From NCBI GenBank assembly GCA_014208095.1, contig JACHMT010000002.1, positions 310,001-374,000 of the forward strand: a DNA stretch of 64,000 nt, given 5' to 3'. Both the position numbers and the translations under genes were made by a program. A model generated the notes under the pieces. That model was given only the letters and a program-made list of their open reading frames with translations, searched no databases and was not told the origin of the DNA. The stretch's first letter is position 1. The number at the start of each line of letters is the position of its first letter. The DNA is from Actinospineispora eucalypti. GTDB lineage: Bacteria; Actinomycetota; Actinomycetes; Mycobacteriales; Pseudonocardiaceae. Shown here piece by piece: positions 28,875-36,994 of this stretch.

Positions 28875-29453
28875 ATGAACATGGATGTTCGCCACCGAAC
28901 GGTACCGTCCCGCCCGTCGCTGCTGCAGACCGCGACCGAGGTGCTGGTGGCCGACCCCGGCGCGTCCCTGGCCGATGTGGCGCGCGCCGCCGGCATCGGC
29001 CGCACCACGCTGCACAAGCTCTACCCGACCCGGCACGCCCTGCTGCTCGCGCTGGCCGAGGACGCACTCGACCAGCTGGAGCGCACCTACCGGGAGGTCG
29101 GCCTGGACGCACCCGGCCACGAGTTCCCGTCCGTGCTGGGCCGGCTGGTCACCGCGCTGCTCCCGCTCGGCGCGCGCATGGAGTTCCTGTTCCGCGAGCG
29201 CTCACTGGACGCCGAGGCCGGCCTGATGGCGCGGCTGGACGTGCTGGACGCACCGGTGCGGGAGCTGGTCGGCCGGGCGGTCTCCGCCGGGGTGCTGCGC
29301 GCCGACCTGCCGGCGGACTGGGTGGTCGCCGCGCTGAACTCCCTGGTCTACAGCGCCTGGGAGCAGGTTTCGCTGGGGCGCCTCGCGCCGGTCGCCGCCC
29401 CCGGCATGGTGCTGACCACCCTGCTCGACGGGGCCGGGGCCCGGGATGGCTAG
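28875..29453 (+). CDS. TetR family transcriptional regulator
   Basis: A 192-residue regulator with a TetR N-terminal domain (residues about 15-60; LADVARAAGIGRTTLHKLYPTRHALL across helices 2-4) and a helical ligand domain. The ATG at 28875 has no ribosome binding site; a -10-like TACAGT at 28868-28873 lies directly before it, so the start is hard to place, and a second ATG occurs at 28881. An inverted repeat overlaps the start codons (see separate entry). The MFS gene overlaps its 3' end by 8 bp, so this is probably a repressor-efflux pair. Confidence 0.85.
   Translation: MNMDVRHRTVPSRPSLLQTATEVLVADPGASLADVARAAGIGRTTLHKLYPTRHALLLALAEDALDQLERTYREVGLDAPGHEFPSVLGRLVTALLPLGARMEFLFRERSLDAEAGLMARLDVLDAPVRELVGRAVSAGVLRADLPADWVVAALNSLVYSAWEQVSLGRLAPVAAPGMVLTTLLDGAGARDG
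28877..28890. promoter_or_regulatory. palindrome over the TetR start codon
   Basis: GAACAT-GG-ATGTTC is a perfect 6-bp inverted repeat with a 2-bp centre that overlaps the start of the tetR gene. A second pairing, ACATCCA (28859-28865) with TGGATGT (28882-28888), encloses the promoter. Either could be the autoregulatory site; binding here would block leaderless or near-leaderless expression. Confidence 0.45.
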
Positions 29454-30777
29454 CGCGGAGCGCGCTGCCGAGCGTGCGCCCAGTTCGGCGCGCCCGGGAG
29501 ACGCTGGCGCGGGCCTGACCGGCACCCGCCCGCTGGCCGACCCGTTGTTCCGCCGGCTGTGGCTGGGCGAGGCGCTGGCCTCGGTGTCCGAGCAGCTGTT
29601 CCTGGTCTGCCTGACCCTGCTCGTGCTGGATGTAGCCGGCGCGGGCACCACCCTGGGCCTGGTGCTGGCCGTGGCAGCGGTGCCCCGCGCGGTGCTGCTC
29701 CCGCTGGGCGGGCTGCTCGCCGACCGGGTGCCGCCGGTGCGGTTGGTGGTGGTGAGCACCGCGCTGCGCACGGCCACGCTCGGCGCGCTGGCCGCGCTGG
29801 TGTTGTTCGGCCGGCCGTCCCTGGTGCTGATCGCCGCGCTGGCCGGGTTGCTCGGGGTGCTGGACGCGTTCTACTACCCGGCCTCGCTCACGCTGCTCCC
29901 TCGGGTGGTCCCACCCGCCGGGCTTACCAGGGCGAACGCGCTGGTGCAGGGCGCCGAGTCGGCCGGTGACCTGTTCGGGCCCGCGTTGGCCGCCGGGCTG
30001 GTCGCGGTGGCCGGGCTGGGAGGCGCGCTCAGCGCGGTGGTCTGCCTTTACCTCCTGGCCACGATCGCGCTGGTCGCCTTCGCCCGCCGGTTCGGCCGGC
30101 GGGTCGGGTTGTCGACCCGCGCTCGCTCGTCGACCGCCCCGCCGGACGAGTCGTCCACACACCGCGATACGGCACGGCCGGCCGGGTTGGCCGGGTTGGT
30201 GGAGGGCGTCCGCTACGCGCTCGGCGAGCCGGTGGTGCGGGGGATGCTGCTGGTGATCGCGGTGCTCAACGTCGCCGTGGTCGGGCCGATCATGGTTGGC
30301 GGCGCGGTGCTGGCCGAGCAACGGCTGGGCGGCGCGGCGATGCTCGGCCTGGTGTTCACCGGGTTCGGCATCGGGTCGGCGGTCGGCCTGCTCGCGGCCG
30401 GCGCGCGGCCGCCGAAACACCGGGGCGCGGTGTGTGCCGGCGGCACGGCCACCATCGGGATCGGGCTGGCCGGGCTGGGTATGGCGCCCAATCTGGCCTG
30501 GGCCATCGCGGTGTGCGCGGTGATCGGTGTCGGCGCCGCCTACCTGGGGGTGGTGCTGGTGGCCTGGCTGCAGGAGCTGGTCCCGGTGTGTCTCTCCGGC
30601 CGCGTGATGAGCCTGGTCGCGTTGGCGGCGGTGGCCCTCGACCCGCTGTCCTTCGCGCTCGCCGGTGCCCTGCTGCCCGCCGGCTTGCCGATGCTGTTCG
30701 GCGCCTGCGGCGCACTGGTGCTGGTGGCCGCCAGCATCGCCGCGCTGTCCACCCGGTCACGACTCCCGACCGGCTGA
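29446..30777 (+). CDS. MFS efflux-type transporter
   Basis: A 443-residue major facilitator with about 12 membrane segments, resembling the EntS/MdtG-like exporters of the drug:H+ group (FRRLWLGEALASVSEQLFLV, LADRVPPVRLVVVSTALR). The N-terminal about 25 residues before the first segment are unusual: ASAERAAERAPSSARPGD is encoded by a copy of the dispersed repeat that forms the tandem array at 36781-36944. A start within or after that repeat cannot be excluded. It overlaps the tetR gene by 8 bp; the regulator probably senses the exported compound (inference). Confidence 0.85.
   Translation: MASAERAAERAPSSARPGDAGAGLTGTRPLADPLFRRLWLGEALASVSEQLFLVCLTLLVLDVAGAGTTLGLVLAVAAVPRAVLLPLGGLLADRVPPVRLVVVSTALRTATLGALAALVLFGRPSLVLIAALAGLLGVLDAFYYPASLTLLPRVVPPAGLTRANALVQGAESAGDLFGPALAAGLVAVAGLGGALSAVVCLYLLATIALVAFARRFGRRVGLSTRARSSTAPPDESSTHRDTARPAGLAGLVEGVRYALGEPVVRGMLLVIAVLNVAVVGPIMVGGAVLAEQRLGGAAMLGLVFTGFGIGSAVGLLAAGARPPKHRGAVCAGGTATIGIGLAGLGMAPNLAWAIAVCAVIGVGAAYLGVVLVAWLQELVPVCLSGRVMSLVALAAVALDPLSFALAGALLPAGLPMLFGACGALVLVAASIAALSTRSRLPTG
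29454..29510. repeat. copy of the dispersed 55-bp repeat inside the MFS gene
   Basis: Read on the plus strand this stretch matches the minus strand of the 36781-36944 units at about four bases in five by eye, with shared blocks such as GCGCGGAGCGCGC, GCCGAGCG, GCCCAGTT and CGGGAGACG. It encodes residues about 4-22 of the MFS protein. Confidence 0.6.
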
Positions 30778-31181
30778 ACCGACCAGCACCATGCCCGATC
30801 CCGTGAGGTGACCCAGGTAGCCGCAGGTGGCCACGGTGGTTACCGCGCGGCCGCTGGGTCCGGCCAGGAACCGGCGAGTCGCCCAGCGGACGGAAGTCAA
30901 CAGCAGCGCCCCAGCCACCGAGTGCCCCAGCCGAGTACCACCAGAGCGGCGACGAATGCTCCGGTGCCCGGCGCCCAGCGGCCAGCCCGATCGCCAGGCC
31001 TCAATTGTCGAGGCTGGTCGTTGTTGGGCGGCTGGCACCCGCGGCCCGGGTGGCGAAACCGGCACCGCAGGCCGTGAAGACCACGCAGACGCCACCCGCG
31101 CCCCGCGCCCGAGCGGGCCGTCCGCACCCGCAGGAATCTAAGTGATCAACGCCTTGCGACGTCGTGGGTGTACCGGCAGGT
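30778..31181. other. 404-bp intergenic region without a clear gene
   Basis: No start with a ribosome binding site and no recognised family was found. On the minus strand two overlapping frames together encode a membrane-like stretch (GAFVAALVVLGWGTRW in one frame and GALLLTSVRWATRRFL in another, about 30,870-30,960) that would join only by a frameshift; this may be the remains of a small membrane protein gene. Confidence 0.3.
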
Positions 31182-33002
31182 TCAGAAGGGCGGCGGATCC
31201 TCCTGTGGGTCGGTGATGCGTTCTCCTCGGGTGTGATAGGCCCGGCCGAGCGGGCTGGTCCAGATGAACCTCCCGGGCTGAGGTTGGGTGACGATCCAGT
31301 CTCCTTCGTGTTTGAGCCGATGGTCGTGTTTGCAGCCTGGTCCCAGGTTGGTGTGAGTGGTGAGGCCGCCGTGTTGATGGTCGTGGGTGTGGTCCTGCTC
31401 GGACTGGGTGGCGGGGCGCCGGCAGCCGGGCGCGGTGCAGGTGCGGTCGCGGATCTGCACGTATCGGCGCAACCCATTCCCAGGAAACCGCCGTCCCGCC
31501 TGGCCGTCGAGGTCCGTGTCGGGCGTGGTGCGGGCGTGTTGGTATTGGGTGGCGATGTCGCCGATCACCCCGGCCCAGGCGGGTGGTGGGTCTTCGGCCA
31601 GTCGGGCCAGGACGGTGGCCGGGATGGCCAGTTCGACGATTCCGCCGTCGGCGTGGTGTCCGGGTGGGCCGGTGGTGGGTCTTCGGCGGGTGAGGCCTTC
31701 GGCGAGTAGGTAGCCCTCGTGGTCGGTGACCGCCCACCGCCACTGGCCGTGGTGTTGGCGGGCCACCGCCCGTCGCGCGGTGTCGGCGAGAATTGGCCCC
31801 CAGCCGGGTAGTTCGCCGGGGAGCTGGTTGACCCCGGCGAGGCTGTCGAGCCGGGCGCGGACCTCGATCCCGGCCACCCGTCCGAGGGGTTCGCGTTCGC
31901 CGGCCGTCTTTCGAGACACGGAAGCCGGCTGGTCGTCGCGCGGGCCATCCCCGGCCAGCGGGGCGTCATCTGGTGCCGTCCAGTCCGGCTCGGCACGATC
32001 CAAACGGTCCCCGTCCGGCTCGGCGCTTTCTGGTTCGGCGCTTTCTGGCACGGCGCTGTCCGGTTCGGCGCTGTCCGGTTCGGTGCCCGCCGGGTGTTCG
32101 GCCGTTACTGGTTTGTCCGTCGTGGCTTTTAGGGGTGTGGCTCGCACCGGCGTCGCTTCGGTGGTTGGGGGTTTGGCCGGTGGGGTTTGGGTCTGGGTGG
32201 CCTCGGCGAGCAGAGCGGTGATCATCTCTGTGTGGGTCAGGTGGTGGAAGCGGCCGTCCAACAAACGCAGGTAGATGTCCGCGCGCAGCTGATCGATCCG
32301 GCCGGGGTGTCCGGCGCGTTTCGCCGCTCGGGCCAGCGCGGCGATGCGTTCGGTCGCGGCGGCGGCCTCGTCCGGGGGTAGACCCGACGCGCTGATCACC
32401 GCGGTGCCGTCCGGGTTCAGGTAGCCCACCACCGCCCGCTCACCCAACGCCCGCTGATAAACATCCTCGGCACGATCCGGATCCGCGGTGAGGATCAGTT
32501 TCAAGATCCGGGCGCGTAGCTGGCCGGTGGTCAACCCTGGCGCCGCCGCCAATACCGCGTTCAGCACCTTGGCGATCAACCCGGCCGGTAGGCCGGCCAG
32601 GTGGTGGACGAACACCCACGCCCGGTCCCGGTCGATCCGCCCGGCCAGCATCTCCGCGTGCACGGAGGGCAAGCCTCGACACAGGAGGTAGGCGAACTCG
32701 GACTCACTCCACCCCTGCCGCCGCGTCATCACCAGCGCGGCCCGAACCTCGTCTGGCGCGAAGCGATCCGGCTCGGCCAACCGGGCCACCGAATCCGGCC
32801 CGGCGGACGGGTCGCGTTCCAGGGTCGAGGCGACCGCCCGCAGATATACCCCGTCGGTATGCGCGCGCTGCCGGGCGGAGGCCTGCAACACATCGATGAC
32901 CGAACCGTTCGGCACCGCCGTCACATCCACCGACGCCAACACGGCGGCCAGCTCCGGACCGACGGGCATCCCCGCCAGCCGCTCACCAAGCCCGTCGCTC
33001 AT
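31182..33002 (-). CDS. DUF222 / HNH endonuclease (13E12-type) protein
   Basis: A 606-residue protein of the 13E12 type frequent in actinobacteria. Residues about 20-270 match DUF222; residues about 310-365 are a low-complexity insertion of PDSAEPDSAVPESAEPESAEP type; the C-terminus carries an HNH nuclease domain (IRDRTCTAPGCRRPATQSEQDH, DHQHGGLTTHTNLGPGCKHDH) with the paired cysteines and histidines of the betabetaalpha-metal fold. The role is not established; relatives are repetitive in mycobacteria. The ATG at 33002 is chosen over an upstream GTG-type start because a TATAAT sits 7 nt before it, as in leaderless genes. Confidence 0.85.
   Translation of the reverse strand: MSDGLGERLAGMPVGPELAAVLASVDVTAVPNGSVIDVLQASARQRAHTDGVYLRAVASTLERDPSAGPDSVARLAEPDRFAPDEVRAALVMTRRQGWSESEFAYLLCRGLPSVHAEMLAGRIDRDRAWVFVHHLAGLPAGLIAKVLNAVLAAAPGLTTGQLRARILKLILTADPDRAEDVYQRALGERAVVGYLNPDGTAVISASGLPPDEAAAATERIAALARAAKRAGHPGRIDQLRADIYLRLLDGRFHHLTHTEMITALLAEATQTQTPPAKPPTTEATPVRATPLKATTDKPVTAEHPAGTEPDSAEPDSAVPESAEPESAEPDGDRLDRAEPDWTAPDDAPLAGDGPRDDQPASVSRKTAGEREPLGRVAGIEVRARLDSLAGVNQLPGELPGWGPILADTARRAVARQHHGQWRWAVTDHEGYLLAEGLTRRRPTTGPPGHHADGGIVELAIPATVLARLAEDPPPAWAGVIGDIATQYQHARTTPDTDLDGQAGRRFPGNGLRRYVQIRDRTCTAPGCRRPATQSEQDHTHDHQHGGLTTHTNLGPGCKHDHRLKHEGDWIVTQPQPGRFIWTSPLGRAYHTRGERITDPQEDPPPF
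32014..32088. repeat. five 15-bp units inside the DUF222/HNH gene
   Basis: Five adjacent 15-bp units of TCCGGTTCGGCGCTG type encode the five-residue acidic repeat (PDSAE / PESAE / PDSAV) of the linker between the DUF222 and HNH domains. Units differ by a few bases. In-frame units of this kind can expand or contract by slippage. Confidence 0.85.
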
Positions 33003-33009
33003 GTGTTCG

Positions 33010-33015
33010 ATTATA
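33010..33015 (-). promoter_or_regulatory. TATAAT -10 box of the DUF222/HNH gene
   Basis: On the minus strand a consensus TATAAT is separated by 7 nt from the ATG at 33002, the spacing at which transcription would begin at or next to the start codon, so the mRNA is probably leaderless. No clear -35 is seen. It lies in a locally AT-rich patch. Confidence 0.6.
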
Positions 33016-33058
33016 TGTTCGACCACCGACACTTTTCGGCGGACCGTAGGCTGAGCTG

Positions 33059-33598
33059 GTGACGCGGTATGCGTTGCTGCTGAAGGGTGTCAACGTCGGC
33101 GGCAAGAAGAAGATCGCCATGGCGGAGCTGCGGGAGCTGCTGGCCGGGCTCGGCCACACCGATGTGCGGACGCTGCTGAACAGCGGCAACGCCGTGTTCG
33201 ACAGCCCGAGTAGCGACCGGGCCGGCCTGCTCGAGGACATCGAGGAGGCGCTCGCCGGGCGCTACGGGACCCGGGTGGCCAGCCTGCTGCGCACCGGACC
33301 GGAGCTGGCCGCCGTGATCGCGGGCAACCCGCTGGTCACCGCCGAGACCAACGGTTCGCGCATGCTCACCCTGTTCCTCTCCGAGACGCTGGACCCGGAT
33401 CTGCTCGCCGTGCACGACCCGACCGCGTTGGACCCGGCGGCCGTCAGGCTCGGCGACGGCGTGATCTACCAGTCATGCCCGGACGGCATCCTCAAGGCGC
33501 CGGACGTCAGCACCTTTGTGGAAAAGCGGTTCAAGATCGTGGTGACCGGCCGCAACTGGAACACCGTGCACAAGCTGCACGCGCTACTGACCAGCTAG
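33059..33598 (+). CDS. DUF1697 family protein
   Basis: A 179-residue soluble protein that matches DUF1697: MTRYALLLKGVNVGGKKKIAMAELRELL at the N-terminus (split here by the family's glycine turn), HTDVRTLLNSGNAVFDS, and a C-terminal RNWNTVHKLHALL. Function is unknown for the family. The start is GTG at 33059. It diverges from the DUF222/HNH gene with 56 bp between them and converges on the LysE gene, overlapping its end by 4 bp. Confidence 0.87.
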   Translation: MTRYALLLKGVNVGGKKKIAMAELRELLAGLGHTDVRTLLNSGNAVFDSPSSDRAGLLEDIEEALAGRYGTRVASLLRTGPELAAVIAGNPLVTAETNGSRMLTLFLSETLDPDLLAVHDPTALDPAAVRLGDGVIYQSCPDGILKAPDVSTFVEKRFKIVVTGRNWNTVHKLHALLTS

Positions 33599-34236
33599 CG
33601 TTCCACCGCGAGGCGGATGCCCAGGCCGACGAACAGGGTGCCGGACGCGACGTCCAGGTTTCGGCGGGCCGCCCGCCTCCGGCGCAGCCAGCCGCCGATC
33701 CGCCCGGCCAGCACCCCCACCGTGCCGTCCACCAGGAACTCCAGCGCGATGAACACCACCCCGAGCACGGCGAACTGCGCCCACACGTGACCCAGCGCGG
33801 GGTTCACGAACTGGGGCAGGAACGCCAGCGTGAAGGTGACCATTTTCGGGTTGATCAGATTGGTCAGCGCGCCCTGCAGGTAGGCCCGCCGGCCGGAGGC
33901 GACCCCGGCCCCGGGCGCGTCGTCCAGCGCGCTGCCCCGGTCCCTGATCATTCGAATGCCCAGGTAGATCAGGTACGCACCGCCGACCACCCGGACGACG
34001 GTGAACACGGTCGGCGCCGCCTCGAACAGCGCGGCCAGGCCGGCGGCGGCCAGCGTGATATGTACGGCCTCGCTGGTGGCCACGCCGGCCGTTGCCAGCA
34101 GGCCGGCGCGTGGGCCGCCCCGCGCGCCGCAGCCCAGCACGAACAGCATGTCCGGCCCCGGGGCGAGCATGGCGATCAGCGACGTCACCACGAAGACCGC
34201 GAACAGCTGCTGGTCGACCGGCAAATCGAAGATCAT
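33595..34236 (-). CDS. LysE/RhtB family exporter
   Basis: A 213-residue membrane protein of the LysE superfamily, which exports amino acids and related compounds. The N-terminal signature MLAPGPDMLFVLGCGARGGPRAGLLA, the GAYLIYLGIRMIRDR segment and LTNLINPKMVTFTLAFLPQFV are typical; about six membrane segments are predicted. The start ATG at 34236 lies 9 bp after the CobW-type gene on the same strand, so the two are probably co-transcribed. The substrate is unknown. Confidence 0.9.
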   Translation of the reverse strand: MIFDLPVDQQLFAVFVVTSLIAMLAPGPDMLFVLGCGARGGPRAGLLATAGVATSEAVHITLAAAGLAALFEAAPTVFTVVRVVGGAYLIYLGIRMIRDRGSALDDAPGAGVASGRRAYLQGALTNLINPKMVTFTLAFLPQFVNPALGHVWAQFAVLGVVFIALEFLVDGTVGVLAGRIGGWLRRRRAARRNLDVASGTLFVGLGIRLAVER

Positions 34237-34245
34237 CGCAACCTC

Positions 34246-35244
34246 CTAGTTGAAGGTGTACCGGAACACGGCGAGCATGTCGTCGGGCTCGGCCGGTGAG
34301 GTCCGTTCGCATTCGCGCAGGGCGGCCCGAACCGGGTCGAGGGCCACCCCGGAGCCGATCAGGTCCAGCGTGGTCCGCCGCGCCGCCCCGCGCGGCCACG
34401 GCCCCCGGTCGAACCGCAGGTAGCGGCCGACCGCGTGCACCTGGAAGCGCTCGCGGTGCCCCGCCACACCGAAGTTGACGAAGCCCTTGACGCGGTACAT
34501 GCCTTCCGGGCGTTCGTCCAGGAAGGCCATCAGCCGGCGAGGGTCGATTGGCCGGTCGCTGGCGAAGGAGAGCCCTTCGTACGCCGCGTGCAGGTGGCCG
34601 GCGTGGTCGTGCGGGGCCTGCCCGAGCAGCAGCTGCCGGCCGGCCACCTCGCCGATGTCGAACAGCAGCGCCGGGTCGACCGCGCCGTGGGTGGCCGGCA
34701 CCAGCGGTGCCCTCGGGTTCAGCGAGCGGCAACGGTCGCGCACCGAGGCCAGGCCGTCGGCGCCGGCCCGGTCGGCCTTGTTGAGCACCACCAGGTCGGC
34801 CAGCCCGACGTGCCGGTCCAGCTGGCCGTGCCGGGCCCGGGTGCGCTCGAACTCCACCGCGTCGACCACCTCGACCAGTCCGCCGAACCGGGTGTTCGGG
34901 TTTCCGGACGTCAGCACCAGCTGCACCAGCTCACCCGGCTCGGCGATACCACTGGCCTCGATGACGATCACGTCCAGGCCGGCCTCCGGCGCCGCCAGCT
35001 GGGCCAGCAGCGGGGCCACGCCCTCCTCACCGACCATGCAGCACAGGCAGCCGTTGGTCAGCGGGACCATCCCGGCGGCCTGGCCGCCGACCAGCATCGC
35101 GTCGATCCCGACGCTGCCGAAGTCGTTGACGATCACCCCGATCCGGGTGTCCAGGCTGCTGGCCAGCAGGTGGTTGAGGAGCGTGGTCTTGCCCGCCCCG
35201 AGGAAACCGGCGATCACCAGGACCGGAATCTGTCGCGCTCGCAC
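34246..35244 (-). CDS. CobW/COG0523-type G3E GTPase (metallochaperone)
   Basis: A 332-residue P-loop GTPase. The Walker A GFLGAGKTT is at residues 13-21, the metal-binding CxCC motif (GCLCC) at 65-69, the Mg-binding EASG near 97, and the guanine-recognition NKAD further on; the C-terminal half is a CobW_C domain. Such proteins deliver zinc, cobalt or iron to client metalloenzymes. It is divergent from a 2-oxoglutarate/Fe(II)-dependent dioxygenase gene (35 bp apart) and followed by a LysE exporter. The GTG at 35244 is chosen because it begins right before the P-loop. No Zur-like box was seen upstream, so zinc control is not supported. Confidence 0.88.
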   Translation of the reverse strand: MRARQIPVLVIAGFLGAGKTTLLNHLLASSLDTRIGVIVNDFGSVGIDAMLVGGQAAGMVPLTNGCLCCMVGEEGVAPLLAQLAAPEAGLDVIVIEASGIAEPGELVQLVLTSGNPNTRFGGLVEVVDAVEFERTRARHGQLDRHVGLADLVVLNKADRAGADGLASVRDRCRSLNPRAPLVPATHGAVDPALLFDIGEVAGRQLLLGQAPHDHAGHLHAAYEGLSFASDRPIDPRRLMAFLDERPEGMYRVKGFVNFGVAGHRERFQVHAVGRYLRFDRGPWPRGAARRTTLDLIGSGVALDPVRAALRECERTSPAEPDDMLAVFRYTFN

Positions 35245-35279
35245 CAGGCATGCTTATCATCGCCGGCGGGGGTGCTCAC

Positions 35280-36332
35280 ATGGCGGTAGCGCAGACCACC
35301 GGCGGCGTGCTTTCCGTACCGGTGATCGACATCGGCCCGTTCCGGAGCGGCGGCGAGGTTGAACGGGACGCGGTGGCGGCCGCCGTGGACGGCGCGGCAC
35401 GCACCGTCGGCTTCATGCAGGTCGTCGGGCACGGCATTGCGGACCGCACCATCGACGCGTTCGTCGCCGCGATGGACGACTTCTTCGGCCAGGACACCGG
35501 ATTCAAGGCCGGTTACCGCTGCCCGCCGGGGGTGAACCGCGGCTACACCCCGCCCCGGTCGGAGGCGCTGGCGAACAGCCTCGGCCTGGTCAGCGCGGCG
35601 GACCTGTTCGAGGCGTTCAACGTGGGCGCGCAGGCCCGCGACTTCCCCGGGCTGGACCTGCCGCCGGCGGACTACCCGGACAACGTGTGGCCACAGCTGC
35701 GTGGCTACCGGGACGCGGTGACCGACTGGTTCGCCGAGGCGGGCGGGGTGGCCCGGACCATGACCAGGATCTTCGGCCGCGCCCTGGGCCTCGGCGAGGA
35801 CTACTTCACCCCGGTCACCGACCACTCGGTGGACGTGCTGCGCACCATCAACTACCGGCCGCCGCCCGCCGGCACCCGGCTGGAACCCGAGCAGCTGGGC
35901 ATGGGCGCGCACACCGACTACGGGATCGTCACCGTGCTCTGGGCGGACCCGGTGCCCGGCCTGCAGATCCTGGGCGGCGACGGCGGATGGCACCCGGTGA
36001 CCCCGGCCCCGGGCGCGCTGCTGGTGAACCTGGGCGACGGCCTCGCCCGGTGGACCAACGACCTGTGGATCTCCACCATGCACCGGGTGGTGCCGCCGAG
36101 GCTGGACGGACAGCTGGTCCGGCGGCGGTCGGCCGCCTTCTTCCACGACGGCAACGTGGACGCGGTGATCTCCCCGCTGCCCACCTGTGTGGGTCCGGAC
36201 CGTCCGGCGCGGTACGAGCCGGTGACCGTGGGAGAGCACGTGCGGGCCAAGCTGGCCGGCTCGCGGGGTGGCGCACTCACCGAGGGCGCCGAGCGGGAGG
36301 TCGCCCGGCTGCGTGGCGGGACACCCGGATAA
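35280..36332 (+). CDS. isopenicillin N synthase-like 2OG/Fe(II) dioxygenase
   Basis: A 350-residue oxygenase of the IPNS/2-oxoglutarate-dependent superfamily. The Fe(II) ligands are His211 and Asp213 (GAHTDYG) and His268 (TMHRVVPP), and the co-substrate-binding R-x-S is R282-R-S284. The N-terminal DIGPF and VGFMQVVGHGI segments are typical of the N-domain. The ATG at 35280 is chosen, as the preceding 10 residues of the longer frame are unlike the family. It is divergent from the CobW-type gene; a metallochaperone beside an iron enzyme may be meaningful (inference). The reaction (hydroxylation, cyclisation or desaturation) cannot be told; no peptide synthetase is nearby, so penicillin-type synthesis is not suggested. 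Confidence 0.88.
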   Translation: MAVAQTTGGVLSVPVIDIGPFRSGGEVERDAVAAAVDGAARTVGFMQVVGHGIADRTIDAFVAAMDDFFGQDTGFKAGYRCPPGVNRGYTPPRSEALANSLGLVSAADLFEAFNVGAQARDFPGLDLPPADYPDNVWPQLRGYRDAVTDWFAEAGGVARTMTRIFGRALGLGEDYFTPVTDHSVDVLRTINYRPPPAGTRLEPEQLGMGAHTDYGIVTVLWADPVPGLQILGGDGGWHPVTPAPGALLVNLGDGLARWTNDLWISTMHRVVPPRLDGQLVRRRSAAFFHDGNVDAVISPLPTCVGPDRPARYEPVTVGEHVRAKLAGSRGGALTEGAEREVARLRGGTPG

Positions 36333-36402
36333 CCCCGAAATATCCTGGCCCGCCGCGGCAACCTCGGGAGACCCTGTCGGCACACCGTAGGGAAGGATTG
36401 CA

Positions 36403-36780
36403 GTGGGTCTTCTAGATGGGGTCATGGGGAACGCCTCCCGGGTCGATCCGGGCGCCGCGACCCGCGAGTACGGACGGCTGCTCGGCCAGGGCGAGCAGAT
36501 ACAGGCCGCCTACCGGCTGATCCGGGACGTCATCCTGTTCACCAACGGGCGGTTGATCTTCGTCAACAAGCAGGGCATGACCGGCAAGAAGGTGGAGTAC
36601 CAGTCGGTGCCCTACCGCGCGATCACCAGCTTCAGCGTGGAGACGGCCGGCACCTTCGACCTGGATGCCGAGCTGACCGTGTGGGTCTCCGGCCGGCCCG
36701 CGCCGCTGTCGTTCAAGTTCGGCAAGGGCGTGGACGTGTACGAGGTGCAGGCCGCGCTCGCCGCCTACGTCGCCCGGTAG
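36403..36780 (+). CDS. bacterial PH-domain protein
   Basis: A 125-residue protein of the bacterial pleckstrin-homology (bPH_1) family, with the beta-strand pattern AAYRLIRDVILFTNGRLIFVNKQG and the amphipathic C-terminal helix ending in ALAAYVAR. The start is GTG at 36403 after GGAAGGA (36391-36397). The role of these small cytoplasmic proteins is not established. Downstream lies the tandem repeat array, which may act as its terminator region. Confidence 0.85.
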   Translation: MGLLDGVMGNASRVDPGAATREYGRLLGQGEQIQAAYRLIRDVILFTNGRLIFVNKQGMTGKKVEYQSVPYRAITSFSVETAGTFDLDAELTVWVSGRPAPLSFKFGKGVDVYEVQAALAAYVAR

Positions 36781-36944
36781 CTCCGCACTGGCGTCTCCCG
36801 CGCGTGCCTAACTGGGCACGCGCTCGGCGGCGCGCTCCGCGCTGACGTCTCCCCGCGCGCGCCTAATTGGGCACGCGCTCGGCGGCGCGCTCCGCGCTGA
36901 CGTCTCCCCGCGCGCGCCTAATTGGGCACGCGCTCGGCGGCGCG
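36781..36944. repeat. three tandem 54/55-bp units
   Basis: Three head-to-tail units (36781-36834, 36835-36889, 36890-36944) separate the PH-domain and DNA-binding-protein genes. Units two and three are identical; unit one differs at about nine positions and lacks one base. Each contains GC-rich arms (GCGCGCGCC ... GGCGGCGCG) around a short AT-rich TAATTGGG centre, so it can form hairpins. Read on the minus strand each encodes SAERAAER-type residues, as in the N-terminus of the MFS protein at 29446. It is a dispersed, possibly REP-like element. Confidence 0.85.
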
Positions 36945-36994
36945 CTCGGCGCGCCGGGCTCGCCATCCGGGGGCCGCCGGGAGATGCTAGTCGG

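Noticed and set aside
35280..36332. Beta-lactam biosynthesis gene (true isopenicillin N synthase)
   Set aside because: Only the general superfamily motifs are seen, and there is no ACV synthetase or other beta-lactam gene in the window.
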